Counted from the stretch's first letter, positions 1-12,283 are shown. The stretch: 64,000 nucleotides of DNA from Phycomyces blakesleeanus NRRL 1555(-) (GCF_001638985.1 NW_017265148.1:637367-701366); one strand, 5' to 3'. A program made the numbers and translations. Notes: a model not told the origin generated them from the sequence alone.

Positions 1-1
1 A

Positions 2-1472
2 TCTTCTCATCCGCCAATCCCACCCTCTCCAACACCACGTCCCGAGCGACTTGCACTCCAGCAAACTCCACCGGACGAAGAACATGTCCACGTGAGCCCC
101 GAACAGTTGTCTCGGCTGCTGACAGGCTATGCACCGGCATCAGGTCGATCCCATGAACAGATTGCGCATGAGATCATTATGGATCCTGAGTTTAAGCTCT
201 ACAAACGAGAACCAGACACAGATCTCGAATCGAGAGTACGAACGATTGCTACCAAAGCATTCTTTGACCGAGTTGCAGAAGAACTAGATAATGGTCACTC
301 AGAAAAGTCTATTCCATCTTTAATGAATGATATCCGCACAGTAAATAAACCATATTGTAGTTTATTTATTTTTTGGAAACATTTTTCTTATTATCTTTAT
401 TTGTGATTTGTAGCGTTTAGTAGCCTTGGTACGTGAAGGAAGTCCATGGGTCGAGCGTATAAAAGAAGCTATTGATATTGAATTGATCGAGCAAGAAACA
501 AAGAAGGGCGCCTTTGATCTTGAGAAAACATTGGACATGATTGTGGATTTTATGCTGCAAATGTGTGCACCAGCTAGGGATGAAGCAATTCAGGCCATTC
601 GTTCCCTGCCTCGGTCGGTGGACAAAATAAGGGCTATTCTTGAAACACTCGAGGACATGTTGTTTGATTTGATGAACTTCCGCTTGCGTGCCCTTCGCCC
701 AGCACTTATACCAATGGCTGTGAGCTATGAAAGAGCTCGTTTTGCAGAAGCTCTAAGCCATGGTCAAGCAGGGTTAGCAAAGACCCGAAGCTGGTTGCAA
801 AAAGCTTATCGGCGTGTTAATGAGGCCAACAAACAAAGAGTGCCTGCAGAAGCAGCCAAAAGACCACAAGCTTTTCCTTCAAAAGATATGGTATTTGAAG
901 AAGCATTTGTATCTCTCTTGACCTCCACCGATCCTCTGATACGTATTACCTGCCCCGAGACATTATTGTTGGATGTTGACCGACTGGCAGACTACCAGCA
1001 GCACGTACATCGTATAACAACGGTGGCCGCTCTTTTAATGCTAACACGTAACTTTGGTGGAACCGGAGATCTGACAAAGCTTACAAATACGCTGAGTGTG
1101 ATACTAGAAGATTCTGCAACAGTACCGATTGATCATCTCACGGTCGAGATTGGGCAACACATCAAAAACCCGTCTGTTCCTCACACTATGGTCAGATCGA
1201 TGGTTGAGAAAACACTGACTCACAATGATATGGTATACACACTACTTGCACGTAGAGTTGGATCTGTTTTGCGCCATCACCTTCACACTGGTCAGCTTGT
1301 AGAGCAAGATACACTGGTGAGCAGCGGACTTGGCTATGTTCGTCAACCCCTGAAAGACCTGTCCCAAAGGTTGTATGTTCTTGTTCATCACAACAGACAA
1401 GTATACCAGCCTTGGTATGACACCATTATTCAAGACGAACAAGAGGGTATTCATGTTAACCCTACCCCTTAA
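2..1472 (+). CDS. TCP11/Sok1-family protein, 3' part (5' end outside window)
   Basis: The open frame enters from the left edge, so the N-terminus is missing. Exons are 2-340 and 414-1472; the intron 341-413 (GTAAAT...TGTAG) joins ...DIRT with RLVALVREGS in frame. The visible protein (about 465 aa) starts with a Pro/Gln-rich linker, then an alpha-helical body containing PEQLSRLLTGYAP, VDFMLQMCAPARDE and DLMNFRLRALRPALIPMAVSYERARF, which are typical of the T-complex protein 11 family (yeast Sok1, which suppresses loss of cAMP-dependent kinase). Family knowledge suggests a role in cAMP/PKA-linked growth signalling; the biochemical activity is not known. It ends 207 bp from the convergent capping-protein gene. 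The family call is firm; the function is inferred from yeast. Confidence 0.85.
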
Positions 1473-1679
1473 CAAATGAACATAGTATTCTTACAGCATT
1501 GAACCATAGACGAGGTTTTTTTTTCTTCTATCATATTGTAAATCTTCATTTAAATCAATACAGACAGCTTGCATGTAAAATTGCTTTGTAGAGCGTTGGA
1601 TTTGCTTTATTGAATTTTATTTGCGTGTACATGTACGTGTACGCGTGCGCACATGTGTATGCTATTTTATTTGAAAGTC

Positions 1680-3133
1680 TTATTTCTGGGATAACTCGTT
1701 ACCAATTTTGTAGTTCATGATCTTGTTCCAGTCCAACTTGTTACGAGTCAGCGGCAAAGCTCTACGCAAACCCTTAAATGCATTCTCGGCTAATTCTTCA
1801 TAGCTATTGTTTACAGCTGTGTGATACCGTTTATCAAATGTCGTAATTTCCTTGACGATAGCCTTGGCTGTCACTGTAACATCCTTTGACAAAATAATAA
1901 TAGTAAATAAGTGGATTTGTATTATTATTATTTTCCTTTATAGAAACATACTTCTTTAAAGGTAACCGTCGAATCAGACTTCTTGTCCGAGTTTAGCTGA
2001 ACGTTTCCATCCTCGTAATAATGAACATGTACTTTGGTAGCACCTTTGAGAGCACCTGTTTCGCGATTATAAACCCAAGTAGCGAGCCATCTACCATTCC
2101 TACAGAAAGATACGTTAAGTTATTCCAAGTTGTTAACGTTGTATCGTGACCTATTTTGAAGGGAGGGGGAGAGTTAATTATTTTACCAGTAGTTATTAGG
2201 ATTGTACTTGTTGTCGACAATAGCAATAGCAATGTTGTTTTCGTCAAGACCATAGACAGAGCATACACCGTTTGGATAATGATCATTTACATATTTATGA
2301 GCTTCTGTTTCCACTGCTGCTCTATTTAATTATATTTAAGCACCATGTAAGTACTCTCTTTTCTTATTTTACGCATACGCATACGCATACACACACACAC
2401 GCATAAATACAAGATGAAGCCCAACCCATCTATGTTCCCTCCTTTCTTTTCTTTTTTCTTTTTCTTTTTACCTAAAGTCTTCTATTGGAAGATCTTCTGT
2501 ATGATCTTTCAATTCAGTTGCTACCTTTAATACGTATATGTGTGTTAGTCAAATAGTCATTTCTTTCTTTCTTTCTTTTTTACGTGCGCACACAAATATA
2601 AATACATAAACATTATTATTATATATTATATTACCAAGCGAATGTGATCAAACTGGAAAGACTTTTTGGAACGAGGATCAAGGTACCGGTCTAAATCAAC
2701 CTTGCCATGTTTTGATACGATAACCTATATTTTATTTATTTAAAGAGAGGTGTACAATTGTCAGTAAAGAAAGCTTTTTTCTTTTTCTTCATTTCTTTGT
2801 TCTTAATATAAATAAAAGGCTGAATATGAATTACCTCATAATCAAGACCTGGTGGAATGACAGTAATCAACTGTTCAGTGTTGTATTCTTCAAGAGTAGT
2901 AAGAATTCCGCTTTCTAAGGCCTTGTCATCGTCAACCAATGTACGAACATCTAAATAAATATTATGTATTTAGTTTTGAAAGTTTGCGCCCAAATGTGTA
3001 AAATTTTAGTCTACATGTATATATATAATTACTGTTTCATACCGTTAAACACATCATTCACTTCACCGGGAGGACTGGCCAACAGGAATCCAGATGCAAT
3101 CTTGACTTTATCTTCAATCGAGATGTCTTCCAT
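1680..3133 (-). CDS. CAP1: F-actin-capping protein subunit alpha
   Basis: Seven exons on the minus strand: 3133-3043, 2950-2835, 2724-2635, 2524-2472, 2321-2187, 2099-1952 and 1883-1680. All junctions are GT-AG and keep frame, giving 278 aa, the normal length of the family. The N-terminus MEDISIEDKVKIASGFLLAS followed by PPGEVNDVFNDVRTLV and the C-terminus with LRRALPLTRNKLDWNKIMNY are hallmark alpha-subunit stretches. CapZ is a heterodimer with a beta subunit that caps barbed ends of actin filaments in cortical patches. The last helix and tail (about residues 250-278) correspond to the actin-binding tentacle. It is convergent with the TCP11-like gene. The beta subunit is not in this window. 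Confidence 0.95.
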
Positions 3134-3394
3134 ATTTTATTACTGCTGTTTTTACTGTGGTATAAATGGTATAAATGGTATACAAAATAATTTATATATA
3201 TATATATATATATATTGTATTTGTATAGGTGTATAAGTTTACAAGTGGCCAAGTGTACAAGTTTTTATAAGCAAAATAAAAATAAAAGAGCAAGAGTTAA
3301 AGAGAAGAAGAAGGGAAATACAGATATTAAATTCAATATATATATATAAATTGATAGGTGCACGCTCTCGTACTGCCAAAATAAATAAATAAAT

Positions 3395-3632
3395 AAGGGG
3401 ATTCTCAAGCACCCGCCAAGGTCCTAAAAGTTGGCGTTGAAATCCAAATAAAGATTAGTGAATGTTTTCTAATTTAGCCAATTTTGTTGGCGATTCGCCA
3501 AAACTTTGTATTCGACTTTTGCCGTCGCCAAAGTGTTGGCAAATGTTGCTAATTTAGGAAGCTCTCATCAATCCGAAAAAAGGAAACCATCACCAACATT
3601 TAGGACCTTTGAGGGTGCTTAAGAAGGCCCTT
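3395..3632. mobile_element. MITE-like element, 238 bp
   Basis: Imperfect terminal inverted repeats: the left end reads AAGGGGATTCTCAAGCACCC then GCCAAGGTCCTAAAAGTTGG; the complement of the right end reads AAGGGCCTTCTTAAGCACCC then TCAAAGGTCCTAAATGTTGG. The interior has further short palindromes, for example TTGGCGATTCGCCAA near 3490. There is no coding capacity. The superfamily cannot be assigned, and no clear target duplication is visible. Confidence 0.7.
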
Positions 3633-3958
3633 CAAAATAAAATTCGGATTTTGATATATATCTTTAAAATTACTGCAACAGAATGCTTATACATTAGTGT
3701 AAAGAGAAGTAAGCAGTATGCGCTTTTAAAGTGTGCATTAATCAACACGTAAAGAATAGTGACTGTGATCTTTCTCAATAAATTTTATTATTTTTGACAT
3801 AGTAGACTCTTTCTTCAGTTTATGCTTTGATTGTAGTTGCTTAAAAAGATGTCTACTAATGATACAAATGTAATATGCCTTAATAAAATTCAAACGGTTT
3901 TATGTGGTTTAACTTTTTCTTATTGTATTGTAACCAACTACACAAATTTTGTCCATTA

Positions 3959-4428
3959 AGAGCATCTGCAGCGGTTACATTATCGAAAACATTATATATA
4001 TATATAGTGTAGTATAGCCACACCCGGGATTTAATACCAGTTAAAAACAGATTGCCAAATTGTGGTTACATTACAAAGGAAAAATTTGAGCTTTTTGACT
4101 GTCTAAGGTTGCCAGTTCTTCACTAATGGTTTTGTTCATATTCTTTTTCTTAAAATTTATTTTATTGGGCATTTGTTCTCTATAAAGGCATTAAAAATAT
4201 GAATTTAATAATTTCAATATTGTCAGATTAATAGTGAGCGTAATTTGTGAGGATTTTTTTGCTCATTTCTATAGACCATTGTTCGCTTTAACAAAGGATG
4301 TGAGAGGGAAGAAAACGATTCAAAAAAATATCGATTTATAATGTAACACTATATGTAATGTTCCTGGCCTTAAAAATGGACTACATTATCTATAATGTTG
4401 TCTGTAATGTAACCGCTGCAGATGCTCT
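3959..4428. mobile_element. MITE, family with AGAGCATC termini, copy 1 (470 bp)
   Basis: Near-perfect inverted termini: AGAGCATCTGCAGCGGTTAC at the left and its exact complement at the right (positions 4409-4428), continuing into ATTA/TAAT. Both ends are flanked by TA, consistent with a TA duplication. Non-coding. Two related copies lie at 15264-15331 and 59792-60224; copy 3 also shares interior sequence. Confidence 0.85.
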
Positions 4429-5120
4429 TAGAAGGATGAAAATAAAGAAATTATCCGAGAAAATTATATCAAAAACCTCTATCTTTTTTTTTAAGGAGTC
4501 TCTGCCAACTTAACTTGATAACAGCAATAAATGTACTTGTAGGTATTGTGTTTTAATTCATTATTCCCAAAATGTAGATACAATATTCAAACTTGAGAAT
4601 TAAGACAACCTGGATTTTTTGTTTTAGATTAATGGTAATTCATTTTTAGACAAATCATAATTATTCTGTAGAATATTTTACATGTAAAATATCTAGATTC
4701 TTTCAGAAAGACTAGCCAGTCAAAGTCGTTTGAGCTTTTAGTCTGTCCACAACAATTTTTTGAAACATTAACATCGTGTTGCCATATCATTCCACATTAA
4801 ATATAGTCTTGTCAAGCCTTATCTCAAAAAAAAGATGCCTAAAAATTAAATATAATTCGTCTCAATCTTAAATAATAATAATAAAACATTGTAACAATGA
4901 CTGTGTCCAGATCTCTAAATAATCCTCTTTATTTTTCTCTTCTTCACCGTACCACCCGTGTAACACCATCTTCATTAAGCACCCGTTCTCCAAGAATTAT
5001 AACTTGGATATTGAACAATGGTGTCCACATTAACAAGGGCTTTTTTCTTTAAAAAAAAGTGTTATATAAATAGAGAGAGATATGCTTCAACGACATTTAT
5101 TTGTATACACAATACAATAG

Positions 5121-5152
<32 letters not shown>

Positions 5153-5312
5153 GCTTATACAAATATTGGTGTCGTCTTCTTTGTCACAGGCTTCTGGGAC
5201 TCGATCGAATTCATTACCCGGCTTTTGACAAACCTTTATTTTATTTTATTTTATTTTCATTCTTTACTTTTATATATATTAAAATAAACTCAAGTACTTT
5301 TTTCTTACTTTC

Positions 5313-6028
5313 ATGAGTGATTCTTTCTATAGCAAGAAGCCTGAGTGGGCTGACATTACGCCAGTTCCCCAAGATGATGGACCAAATCCTCTCGTTCCCA
5401 TTGCTTATTCTTCTGACTGCAAGTATTCTGCTTTAGATTTCTTTTTCTTCTTCTTGGTACTAATTGTATCAAGAAAATGTGAATATGAACGATACTTTTT
5501 TTTCTTACACAGACAAAGATGCCATGGACTATTTCCGTGCTGTAAGCAAAAATGACGAAAGATCCCCTCGCGTTCTCGAATTGATTGCAGCAATTATTGA
5601 AATGAACCCAGCTCATTACACTGTTTGGTATGATAGATTATACTCACTGTCATTATAGATAAACAAATGTTTTTTTTAAAAGAAATATAAATAAATAAAC
5701 TAATGCGACTCTCCAACTAGGCAATATCGTCAGAAAGTGCTGTTTACACTTGGCTCTGACCTCAACAAAGAGCTTGAATATATTGATTCTATTGCTGAAA
5801 ACCAGTCAAAGAACTACCAGATTTGGTAAACAAAGAGAGACATAAAGAACTTATTGTGAAGTATCCACAAGGTACTAAGAAGCCAGATCTTATTCAACTA
5901 CCAAAAAAAATAGGCACCATAGACAAGTGGTCGTAGAAAAATTAGGAAATGGTGACAAGGAACTGGAATTTATCAATGAGATTCTTGAAGGAGATTCCAA
6001 AAATTACCATGCATGGTCTTACAGGTAT

Positions 6029-6059
<31 letters not shown>

Positions 6060-6838
6060 AATTAAAAAAAATGTTAACTTTTTTTGTAGACAATGGGTTG
6101 TTGCACATTTTGACAAATGGGATGAAGAACTAAGTTTTACAGATGACATGTTGGTTTTTGATATCCGTAATAACTCTGCTTGGAATTATCGTCATTTTGT
6201 TTTGTCAAATCGTCCTCGCAAAGTAACATTAGAAGAACTTGAAGATGAGATTGAGTAAGTTTAACGAACGTACACAGATACACATGATATGGGAAGAGTC
6301 TGATAGTCTATGGCTATATTATGAGTTTTTCTTTTTCTTACAGATGATTTTGTTTTCTTCGACTCTAAATAGGTTCTCAAAGAAGAAGATTGCATTGGCA
6401 CCCAACAACCCAAGCAGTTGGGCATACCTGTCATCGTAAGAAGAAGAAGAAGAAGAAGAAGTAAAGAACTATTGAATACATATCAATAATCTTAATTTAT
6501 GTATGTATGTGTCAGGATATTGGAAAAGGCTAAAAAACAATTGGCTGAGATGAAAGGGTTCTTGGAGTCTTTGCGTGAAAAGGAAATCACTTCTCCTCAT
6601 CTCTGGTCAATGTATATTGATATGTATGAGCAAAATGCTGTCCGGGATAAGAAACCAATTGACCCCGAAGCTATCGAGGTAAGCAAAAAATATAGTGATT
6701 ATTTTTTGTATTTACTTTATATCTTTGCATCTATACACGCATATGTTTCTGTAGATGTGCGACCGCTTGGCAAACACATTTGACGCAATTCGACAAAATT
6801 ATTGGAATTACAAGAAATCAAAATTGATGTTGCTGTAA
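5313..6838 (+). CDS. RAM2: Protein farnesyltransferase/geranylgeranyltransferase type I subunit alpha
   Basis: Eight exons: 5313-5418, 5513-5627, 5721-5825, 5914-6024, 6090-6254, 6373-6435, 6516-6678, 6755-6838; 303 aa. Five prenyltransferase alpha repeats are visible: [36 protein letters not shown] and NPSSWAYL. The subunit forms the crescent scaffold shared by FTase and GGTase-I, which attach farnesyl or geranylgeranyl groups to CaaX proteins such as Ras and Rho. The catalytic beta subunits are elsewhere. Intron 1 (5419-5512) has a GC donor (GCAAGT); only this junction restores PIAYSSDYKDAMDYF, because the nearby GT donor breaks the frame. RAM2 is the yeast name. Confidence 0.95.
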
Positions 6839-7346
6839 AGGAAAGAGAGGGGAAAAGGTGAAAAAAAGAAAAGAGATTATTGTGGGTTATTAAGAAAAAT
6901 AAAAAAATAAAGCAAAACCTCTTGAAGTTAATTATATCAATGGATATGAACAAAGCATAATTTTGAAAAATAAAATACATCAGTGGCATGGGATTTCTTC
7001 TTTTCGTTCACAGCATGAATAAGAATGAGCTGTAAAGAGGTATAAATTCAAGCTTATATTATTGGTATTATTATAAGTTTTGAAACGTTGGTTAAAGTTC
7101 CATGATAAAAACTAATCAACACACGTATGTATATCTGTGTGAGTGTATATGTGTAGTTGGTGGAAGGATTTCTGTGAGATCCATACGATTGTCTTGATTT
7201 GTATGCTTTTTATTTTATGTGTATATATAATGGTTTCCTCAATTGTTTCTTGCTTTTGCTTTTACTTTTGCTCTTGTTTGATATTTTTTCTTTTCTTTTC
7301 TTTCTTTCTACTATACAAAAAATACGATGAATTGAATCGTATTAAT
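6839..7346. other. Convergent intergenic region
   Basis: 508 bp between the 3' ends of the prenyltransferase subunit and bL31m genes. It is AT-rich and must hold both 3' UTRs. No gene or clear repeat is seen. Confidence 0.5.
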
Positions 7347-7739
7347 TTACTTTCTCTTTCCCTTTGTAGGCGCCTTTTTGGCAGGTCCACCGCTTGCAGC
7401 AGCCTTCTTCATAGCAGCAGAAATAGCCTCATCGCTCTCGATCCATGAAATATCGGCCAGGTCAGCACTTTCACCAAATCGTTTCTGGAACTTAGTGAGG
7501 CGTTCGCTCTCTTCGGTCAAGCCTGCTTTGAGCATGGCGGGATTCCAAAGAGGATGGTTACGAGTATCCTTGGTGAGGCGAATCTGTGCACGTACAGGTG
7601 AAGTGGTTCTGACACTAAAGGTAGCACCATTGCTCATCACGATTGTCTGCAAAAAGATTTCGGGCTTCACAGACTTGGAGGCGGTCGAGGCGTGACGTAC
7701 TTGGGTCAACACACGGGGTAATCGCACGCTTGTGTTCAT
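7347..7739 (-). CDS. MRPL36: Mitochondrial large-subunit ribosomal protein bL31m
   Basis: Single-exon gene, 130 aa. The N-terminus MNTSVRLPRVLTQVRHAST is rich in Arg/Ser with no acidic residues, a typical mitochondrial presequence. The core QTIVMSNGATFSVRTTSPV followed by RAQIRLTKDTRNHPLWNP is characteristic of fungal bL31m (yeast Mrpl36), and the C-terminus is Lys-rich. It acts in the mitochondrial ribosome, at the central protuberance bridge to the small subunit. The gene is divergent from PET127 (351 bp apart), which also acts in mitochondria. Confidence 0.9.
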   Translation of the reverse strand: MNTSVRLPRVLTQVRHASTASKSVKPEIFLQTIVMSNGATFSVRTTSPVRAQIRLTKDTRNHPLWNPAMLKAGLTEESERLTKFQKRFGESADLADISWIESDEAISAAMKKAAASGGPAKKAPTKGKRK

Positions 7740-8090
7740 GATGATTTATGTCGATATCAATGGCAATGTGTGTATGTGAGTATTGAATAACGGAATTCAA
7801 TTAATGAATAGAATAATATTATCAAAAAATAATAATAGAAATATTAAAAAAAATAAGAGATAGTCTGTCTCCACAAGGGTAGGAAAGGAGTTACTGGAAC
7901 AACAAGGACTGCAGTCACAACTCCTTCGAAGCCACGGGGGGGTTGAATCTAATTAATGATGTGTGAGAGCTTTGGATTCTTTAAAACAAATTCTCTTTTT
8001 ATTCTCTTTTTACTCTGAAAACAGCTTGATTATATAGACAACCCAATTTTTTAATCGACTTATTGATTGAGTCATAGATAAAAAAATATT
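7740..8090. promoter_or_regulatory. Divergent promoter between bL31m and PET127
   Basis: 351 bp separate two start codons read in opposite directions, so both promoters must lie here unless 5' UTR introns exist. An imperfect inverted repeat (GGAGTTACTGG at 7888 and GCAGTCACAACTCC near 7911) and a G run at 7937-7943 are visible. No binding factor can be named. Confidence 0.5.
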
Positions 8091-10821
8091 ATGCAAAGAA
8101 TTGCTATCAGACAAACAACAATCGTCTGGTCACAAATTAATCCGATTAGATCTGGACCAAAATGGAAGACATTAACAAGAAATCGAATAAATGCCGTGTT
8201 TACTAATGTACGATTTGTGACGAGTCAAACCAACCACAAGAATGATTTCAGTTCAATAAACAAATACAACGATGGTATTAAAATTGTGAATAATAAATAA
8301 TTGTATATATAGCCAAATGTTGTTTGCTTGTTTGCAAGTGAAATAACATGGTTGAATAGCCAAACCGGACGTTGGAACAAAGGATTCAGATACGAATGTG
8401 GTTATTATCAAGAATAAAAGGCGTAAGACAGCAAGAGAACATTTGAGCTCACAGAAAAATTCCCCCGAGTCGAAAAGAGGAAAGAATAAGTCGAAAGGTT
8501 TTGTTAGCCGCCTTCTTAGTGCTTTAGAACATGACGCTAAAGAGAACCCAAAACCTTTGGAAGATCATACTTTATCATCTTCATGGAGTCAAATCGACAA
8601 TGAAATTGTCTACAAACGTAAAGAGAGAGAGAGAGAGAAAAGAATAGAAGGCTTGTGCACGTTAATGAATTAAACAGCTAAATATGAAACTATTCTTTTT
8701 CAAAAACAAAAAAAAACAAACAAACAAAAAAAGGCGTGGAACCACCAAGAGAGGTAAAGGTACCAAGCCTTGCCCATGAGTTAGAACGGGTCTTGTTCAA
8801 GTAATAACAACAATTGAAATATAGAATAAATTACTAAAATCGAAATTCTTGTGTACAGTCCAGGCGTTCATTTTCTCAAAGATCCTCGTACAAAACAATA
8901 CAACTTTACGCCTTTTCTTGAGAACATTACTCAACCATCAGAATTCAATTATGATGCTATGCAACCCTACATTACTTCTTCCAAAGACAAAGTAAAAAAT
9001 AAATAAGAAAAATCATTTTTTTATATATCATTTCAAATACTAATATAGACTCAATATTGCTGCTACTCTTTTTAGAATCTGCTGGAGATGGCGCGCGACC
9101 ATAATAAACGGTATCTAGGTTCGACATCGTCTGTCTCGGCCGTCCTGTCACATTTTTATTTCACTGTGTCCAACTTTAGACCCATAGATATTTCTATTCT
9201 TTCCAAGGCTTTTGAAGGCCAATCGACAAAGTTTACCAGAGGAACGCGCGCACCTGCATCTATCTATTTGAGATGGAAGAATGGTGTATATGCTGTAGAT
9301 GTTGACAAGAGCCATGATGTAGAAGACACAATTCTTTCGTTAATGGTAACAGAGATACATTTTATCTGTGTATATTTGTATTAATGTTGAATTCCGTTGA
9401 AAATAGGGTAGATCCATGGAGAAAGTTTTGACATTAGAGCCGGAAGAATACAACCGGTATCTTAAGGACAATGCAATCGAGTTTCCAGAAGAAGAAAAAA
9501 ATCTTCCCGAATCATACGCTTATGGACAAGTAAGAATGGTTTCTGTGTGTGGGAACTGATTATTTCTTTTGAATTTTGATTGTTGATTATCATGATTATC
9601 AGATTGGAAAATTTCTATTGCGATCTCAGCTTGACTGTTATGATTCCAGACTGCCAAGAGGTACATTCGACCTGAAGACTAGAGCTGCTATCCCAATTCG
9701 ATTGGATATGTCTAATTATTCCGTAAGCAAATAACAACAACGCTGATAATATGTGTTTGTGCAACCTTAAATTGACAAGACTTTATTGTAATTATTACAA
9801 TTATTATTTAGGATTATCTTGGCTACACTTTGAAACGATCCCACGGTCTGGTGGAATCATTTGAGAGAGAGTATTACGATATGATGCGATCTGCATTTTT
9901 GAAATACAGGCAAGTCTAATGGATTTTAAGTTTCCTATACATATACATATATAGTATTTGAAACAATTCCTATTTAGCTATGCATCTATTTATTTATTTC
10001 TCATTCTTTGTGTATGAACTCTATGATCTATTTACAGTTTCCAAGTACGGATAGGACACATGGACGGTATTATGGTCGCGTACCACAATACTTCTAAGCT
10101 GTTTGGGTTTCAGTATATTTCGAGAGAGGAAATGGACTCACGCATATTCGGAACAACGAAGATGGGCGATGAAGCATTCCGTAACACACTCGTCTTGTTT
10201 GAAGCTGTTCTAGATAAGGCAACTGCCAAATACCCTGACCAGGTAATTTAAGCTACTTTTGCTTTTTTGTTTATATTACTTATATTACCAAACATGGTCT
10301 GTGAACAAAAAAACAAACAAAAACAAAAGACATTGCGGTTGTCATTCGAAGCTAAGGAATCCAAAAATGCTAGCTCTACAAAGTTGAACATCTTTGTCGA
10401 AGCTGTTCCACCCGAAGAAGAAGCCAAAACAGAGTCTGACGCACCTTTGCTGGAGGACAATTTTGGAACTAAATTCTTCCAAACCCATGATCCTACCTTG
10501 GACCCATACAGCAAGTTGACAATGTTTACTATGTCAACTGAATCTTACGTGAATGGAAAACAAATTAGTGATTATGTCAACTTGAGAAGAGATACAGACG
10601 AGTGGTCAGTGCAATATCAAATAGACGAGACGAACAAGGACGAGGGACATGTAGAATCGATGTTTAGGAGTCTTAGAAGAACACAATCGAATATATTTTC
10701 GGCGAGCAAATATCCTATTCCTATTCTGAAGCAGCTCAAGTCTCTAAGTGAGAAGCAATTGAAAATGGAGAGACAAAGCAGAAAAACAGGCAATTCCAAG
10801 TCAATTGAACCCAACGATTAA
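8091..10821 (+). CDS. PET127: PET127-like mitochondrial RNA-processing protein
   Basis: Ten exons: 8091-8274, 8390-8617, 8734-8800, 8859-8991, 9076-9345, 9407-9529, 9603-9722, 9812-9909, 10038-10242, 10330-10821; 639 aa. The N-terminus (MQRIAIRQTTIVWSQINPIR) looks like a mitochondrial presequence and is followed by a basic linker. The family core starts near residue 145 with PSLAHELERVLFNPGVHFL and includes YLGSTSSVSAVLSHF, GVYAVDVDK, GRSMEKVLTLEPEEY, FLLRSQLDCYDSRLPRG and FDLKTRA. In yeast Pet127 is membrane associated and promotes 5' processing and turnover of mitochondrial mRNAs. The DxK-type motif FDLKTRA fits the PD-(D/E)XK-like fold proposed for the family (inference). Intron 8 (9910-10037) uses a GC donor (GCAAGT). 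The first two exon joins rest on frame continuity only. Confidence 0.88.
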
Positions 10822-11389
10822 TTTCAATTTGTCATGATAATAAAATAATAATAGAAAATATTAATAATAAAAATTGAAAATACACATTATACACACATTA
10901 TATAAATTATTTGAATTTATTTATTTTTGAAAAAAAAATAGCAAGAAAAGACAGGGAAAAAGGCAGTAAGTAAAGGAGTGGAGGGAGGTGGAGAGAAGTG
11001 ATATATTAGAATAATACACAAAAGCAAATGTAATGATTAGTGTGTAAAAGAGGATATACATTAATAAAATAGAAAAATAAATATACAGCAAGAGAGTCTG
11101 GGTAATGAAATTGTGCCTAGGCTCAAAAGAAGGCGTAAAGGCTTCAAGGCTTCAAGACACTCAATTACCAAACCTCTTTTTTCTTTTCTTATAATAAAAA
11201 TAAAGAATAAAATAAAGGCCCAAGGAATTATAAAAAAAGAAGAAGAAGAATACATGCGAGAAGAAGTGATAGAAGCAAAGGAAAGCAAGCACAAGGGAGG
11301 GAGGGAGAAAAATAGAAAGTTGCGCTTTCTGTGCATAATTTTTTTTGGGGTAATTTTTTTTTATATTTTGCGGGTCTTATTCTTAGGGC
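10822..11389. other. Convergent intergenic region
   Basis: 568 bp of A-rich DNA between the 3' ends of PET127 and the MYND gene. Open frames on both strands here are low complexity (Lys/Glu or Phe/Leu rich) and are not supported as genes. Confidence 0.5.
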
Positions 11390-12220
11390 TTACTTTGTAG
11401 TGCAGTACAATGAGTGCTTGGCCTTGTCTGCTTTGAGACAGGCCATTCCGCAGTAATATCTTGTCTTGCACTTTGCACATACTGGCATCACTCGCTTTTC
11501 TTTGCCACAGCTAGAGCAAGACGTAGAGGACGAAGATGAGCCCAAGCTGCGACTAGATACAGAGGAAGTCCGGGATTTGAAAGCACTGGAGCTATCTGAG
11601 TTTGTGGCGCCAAGACGCTGAAGTGCAGCGGCGGCCGACTGTTGGATGTGATGGTGGGAAGGCAAAAGGGTAGGACGGACGGTGACACACTTTCTGTAGT
11701 ACTGGATTGCCTCTTCGATGTTGGTTGATGCGTATTCGTTCATCAAGGCACGGAAATAATAGATTTCAGCTCGCGTTGCTCTTCTATAGTTCTCTGGATC
11801 CTCAAACACCATGTACTTTTCCTCCGAGGGCGAATATGGAGGTGTTGTCAAATTCAAAGGGTGAATGTCCGACTCATTGGTTTCGTCTTTCAACTGCTTT
11901 GAAAATTCCCATAGATCGAGAGAAAGATTGTCAAACCAACTCAGATAGTGGGTTGTGTGGGTTTCGAGATGGCTGGACAAAAGGCGGATTGTTTGGGATA
12001 CGAGTTCAAGCAGGACACCGTTACATACAATGGGCTCTTGTTGTCTGGCCACAAGAATGGCAGTACGGTGTATGTTGGCAACTACATCACATCCAATACA
12101 GCGACCGCCTACTTCATAATGATATACTTGAGTAGTCGCGGCTGTATGAAGACTACTGAGAATAGATTGGTTGATGTCTTGGAATACTACTTGTGTTTGA
12201 GGTGTTTTCAATGCTGGCAT
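11390..12220 (-). CDS. MYND-type zinc finger protein
   Basis: Intronless, 276 aa from the ATG at 12220 (MPALKTPQTQVVF). The open frame runs upstream to 12421, but that part is a translated ATTGA repeat and the ATG at 12220 sits about 70 bp below a TATA-like site, so the shorter form is preferred. The central part is helical, with a TPR-like stretch (IEEAIQYYRKCVTVRPTLLP) and a Ser-rich linker. The C-terminal MYND finger (about residues 237-273) shows CSSCGKEKRVMPVCAKC, then YYCGMACLKADKAKH and a final YC; all expected Cys/His ligands are present. MYND fingers bind proline-rich peptides; the specific role here is unknown. Confidence 0.85.
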   Translation of the reverse strand: MPALKTPQTQVVFQDINQSILSSLHTAATTQVYHYEVGGRCIGCDVVANIHRTAILVARQQEPIVCNGVLLELVSQTIRLLSSHLETHTTHYLSWFDNLSLDLWEFSKQLKDETNESDIHPLNLTTPPYSPSEEKYMVFEDPENYRRATRAEIYYFRALMNEYASTNIEEAIQYYRKCVTVRPTLLPSHHHIQQSAAAALQRLGATNSDSSSAFKSRTSSVSSRSLGSSSSSTSCSSCGKEKRVMPVCAKCKTRYYCGMACLKADKAKHSLYCTTK

Positions 12221-12283
12221 TCTGATTATATTTATTATTATGTTTGTGTTTGTGTTTGCGATTTTGGCTGTGATTACTTGGTT

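Larger units (their letters stand above)
3134..5312. other. Intergenic region with two inverted-repeat elements
   Basis: There is no supportable gene between the capping-protein start codon and the prenyltransferase gene. It holds two MITE-like elements (3395-3632 and 3959-4428, listed separately), a (TA)n tract near 3192-3215, and a (CA)n(TA)n tract at 5120-5152. Short open frames here are AT-rich and have no recognisable family features. Confidence 0.6.

Noticed and set aside
11707..12135. 142-aa plus-strand frame
   Set aside because: Antisense to the MYND gene, which has clear zinc ligands.
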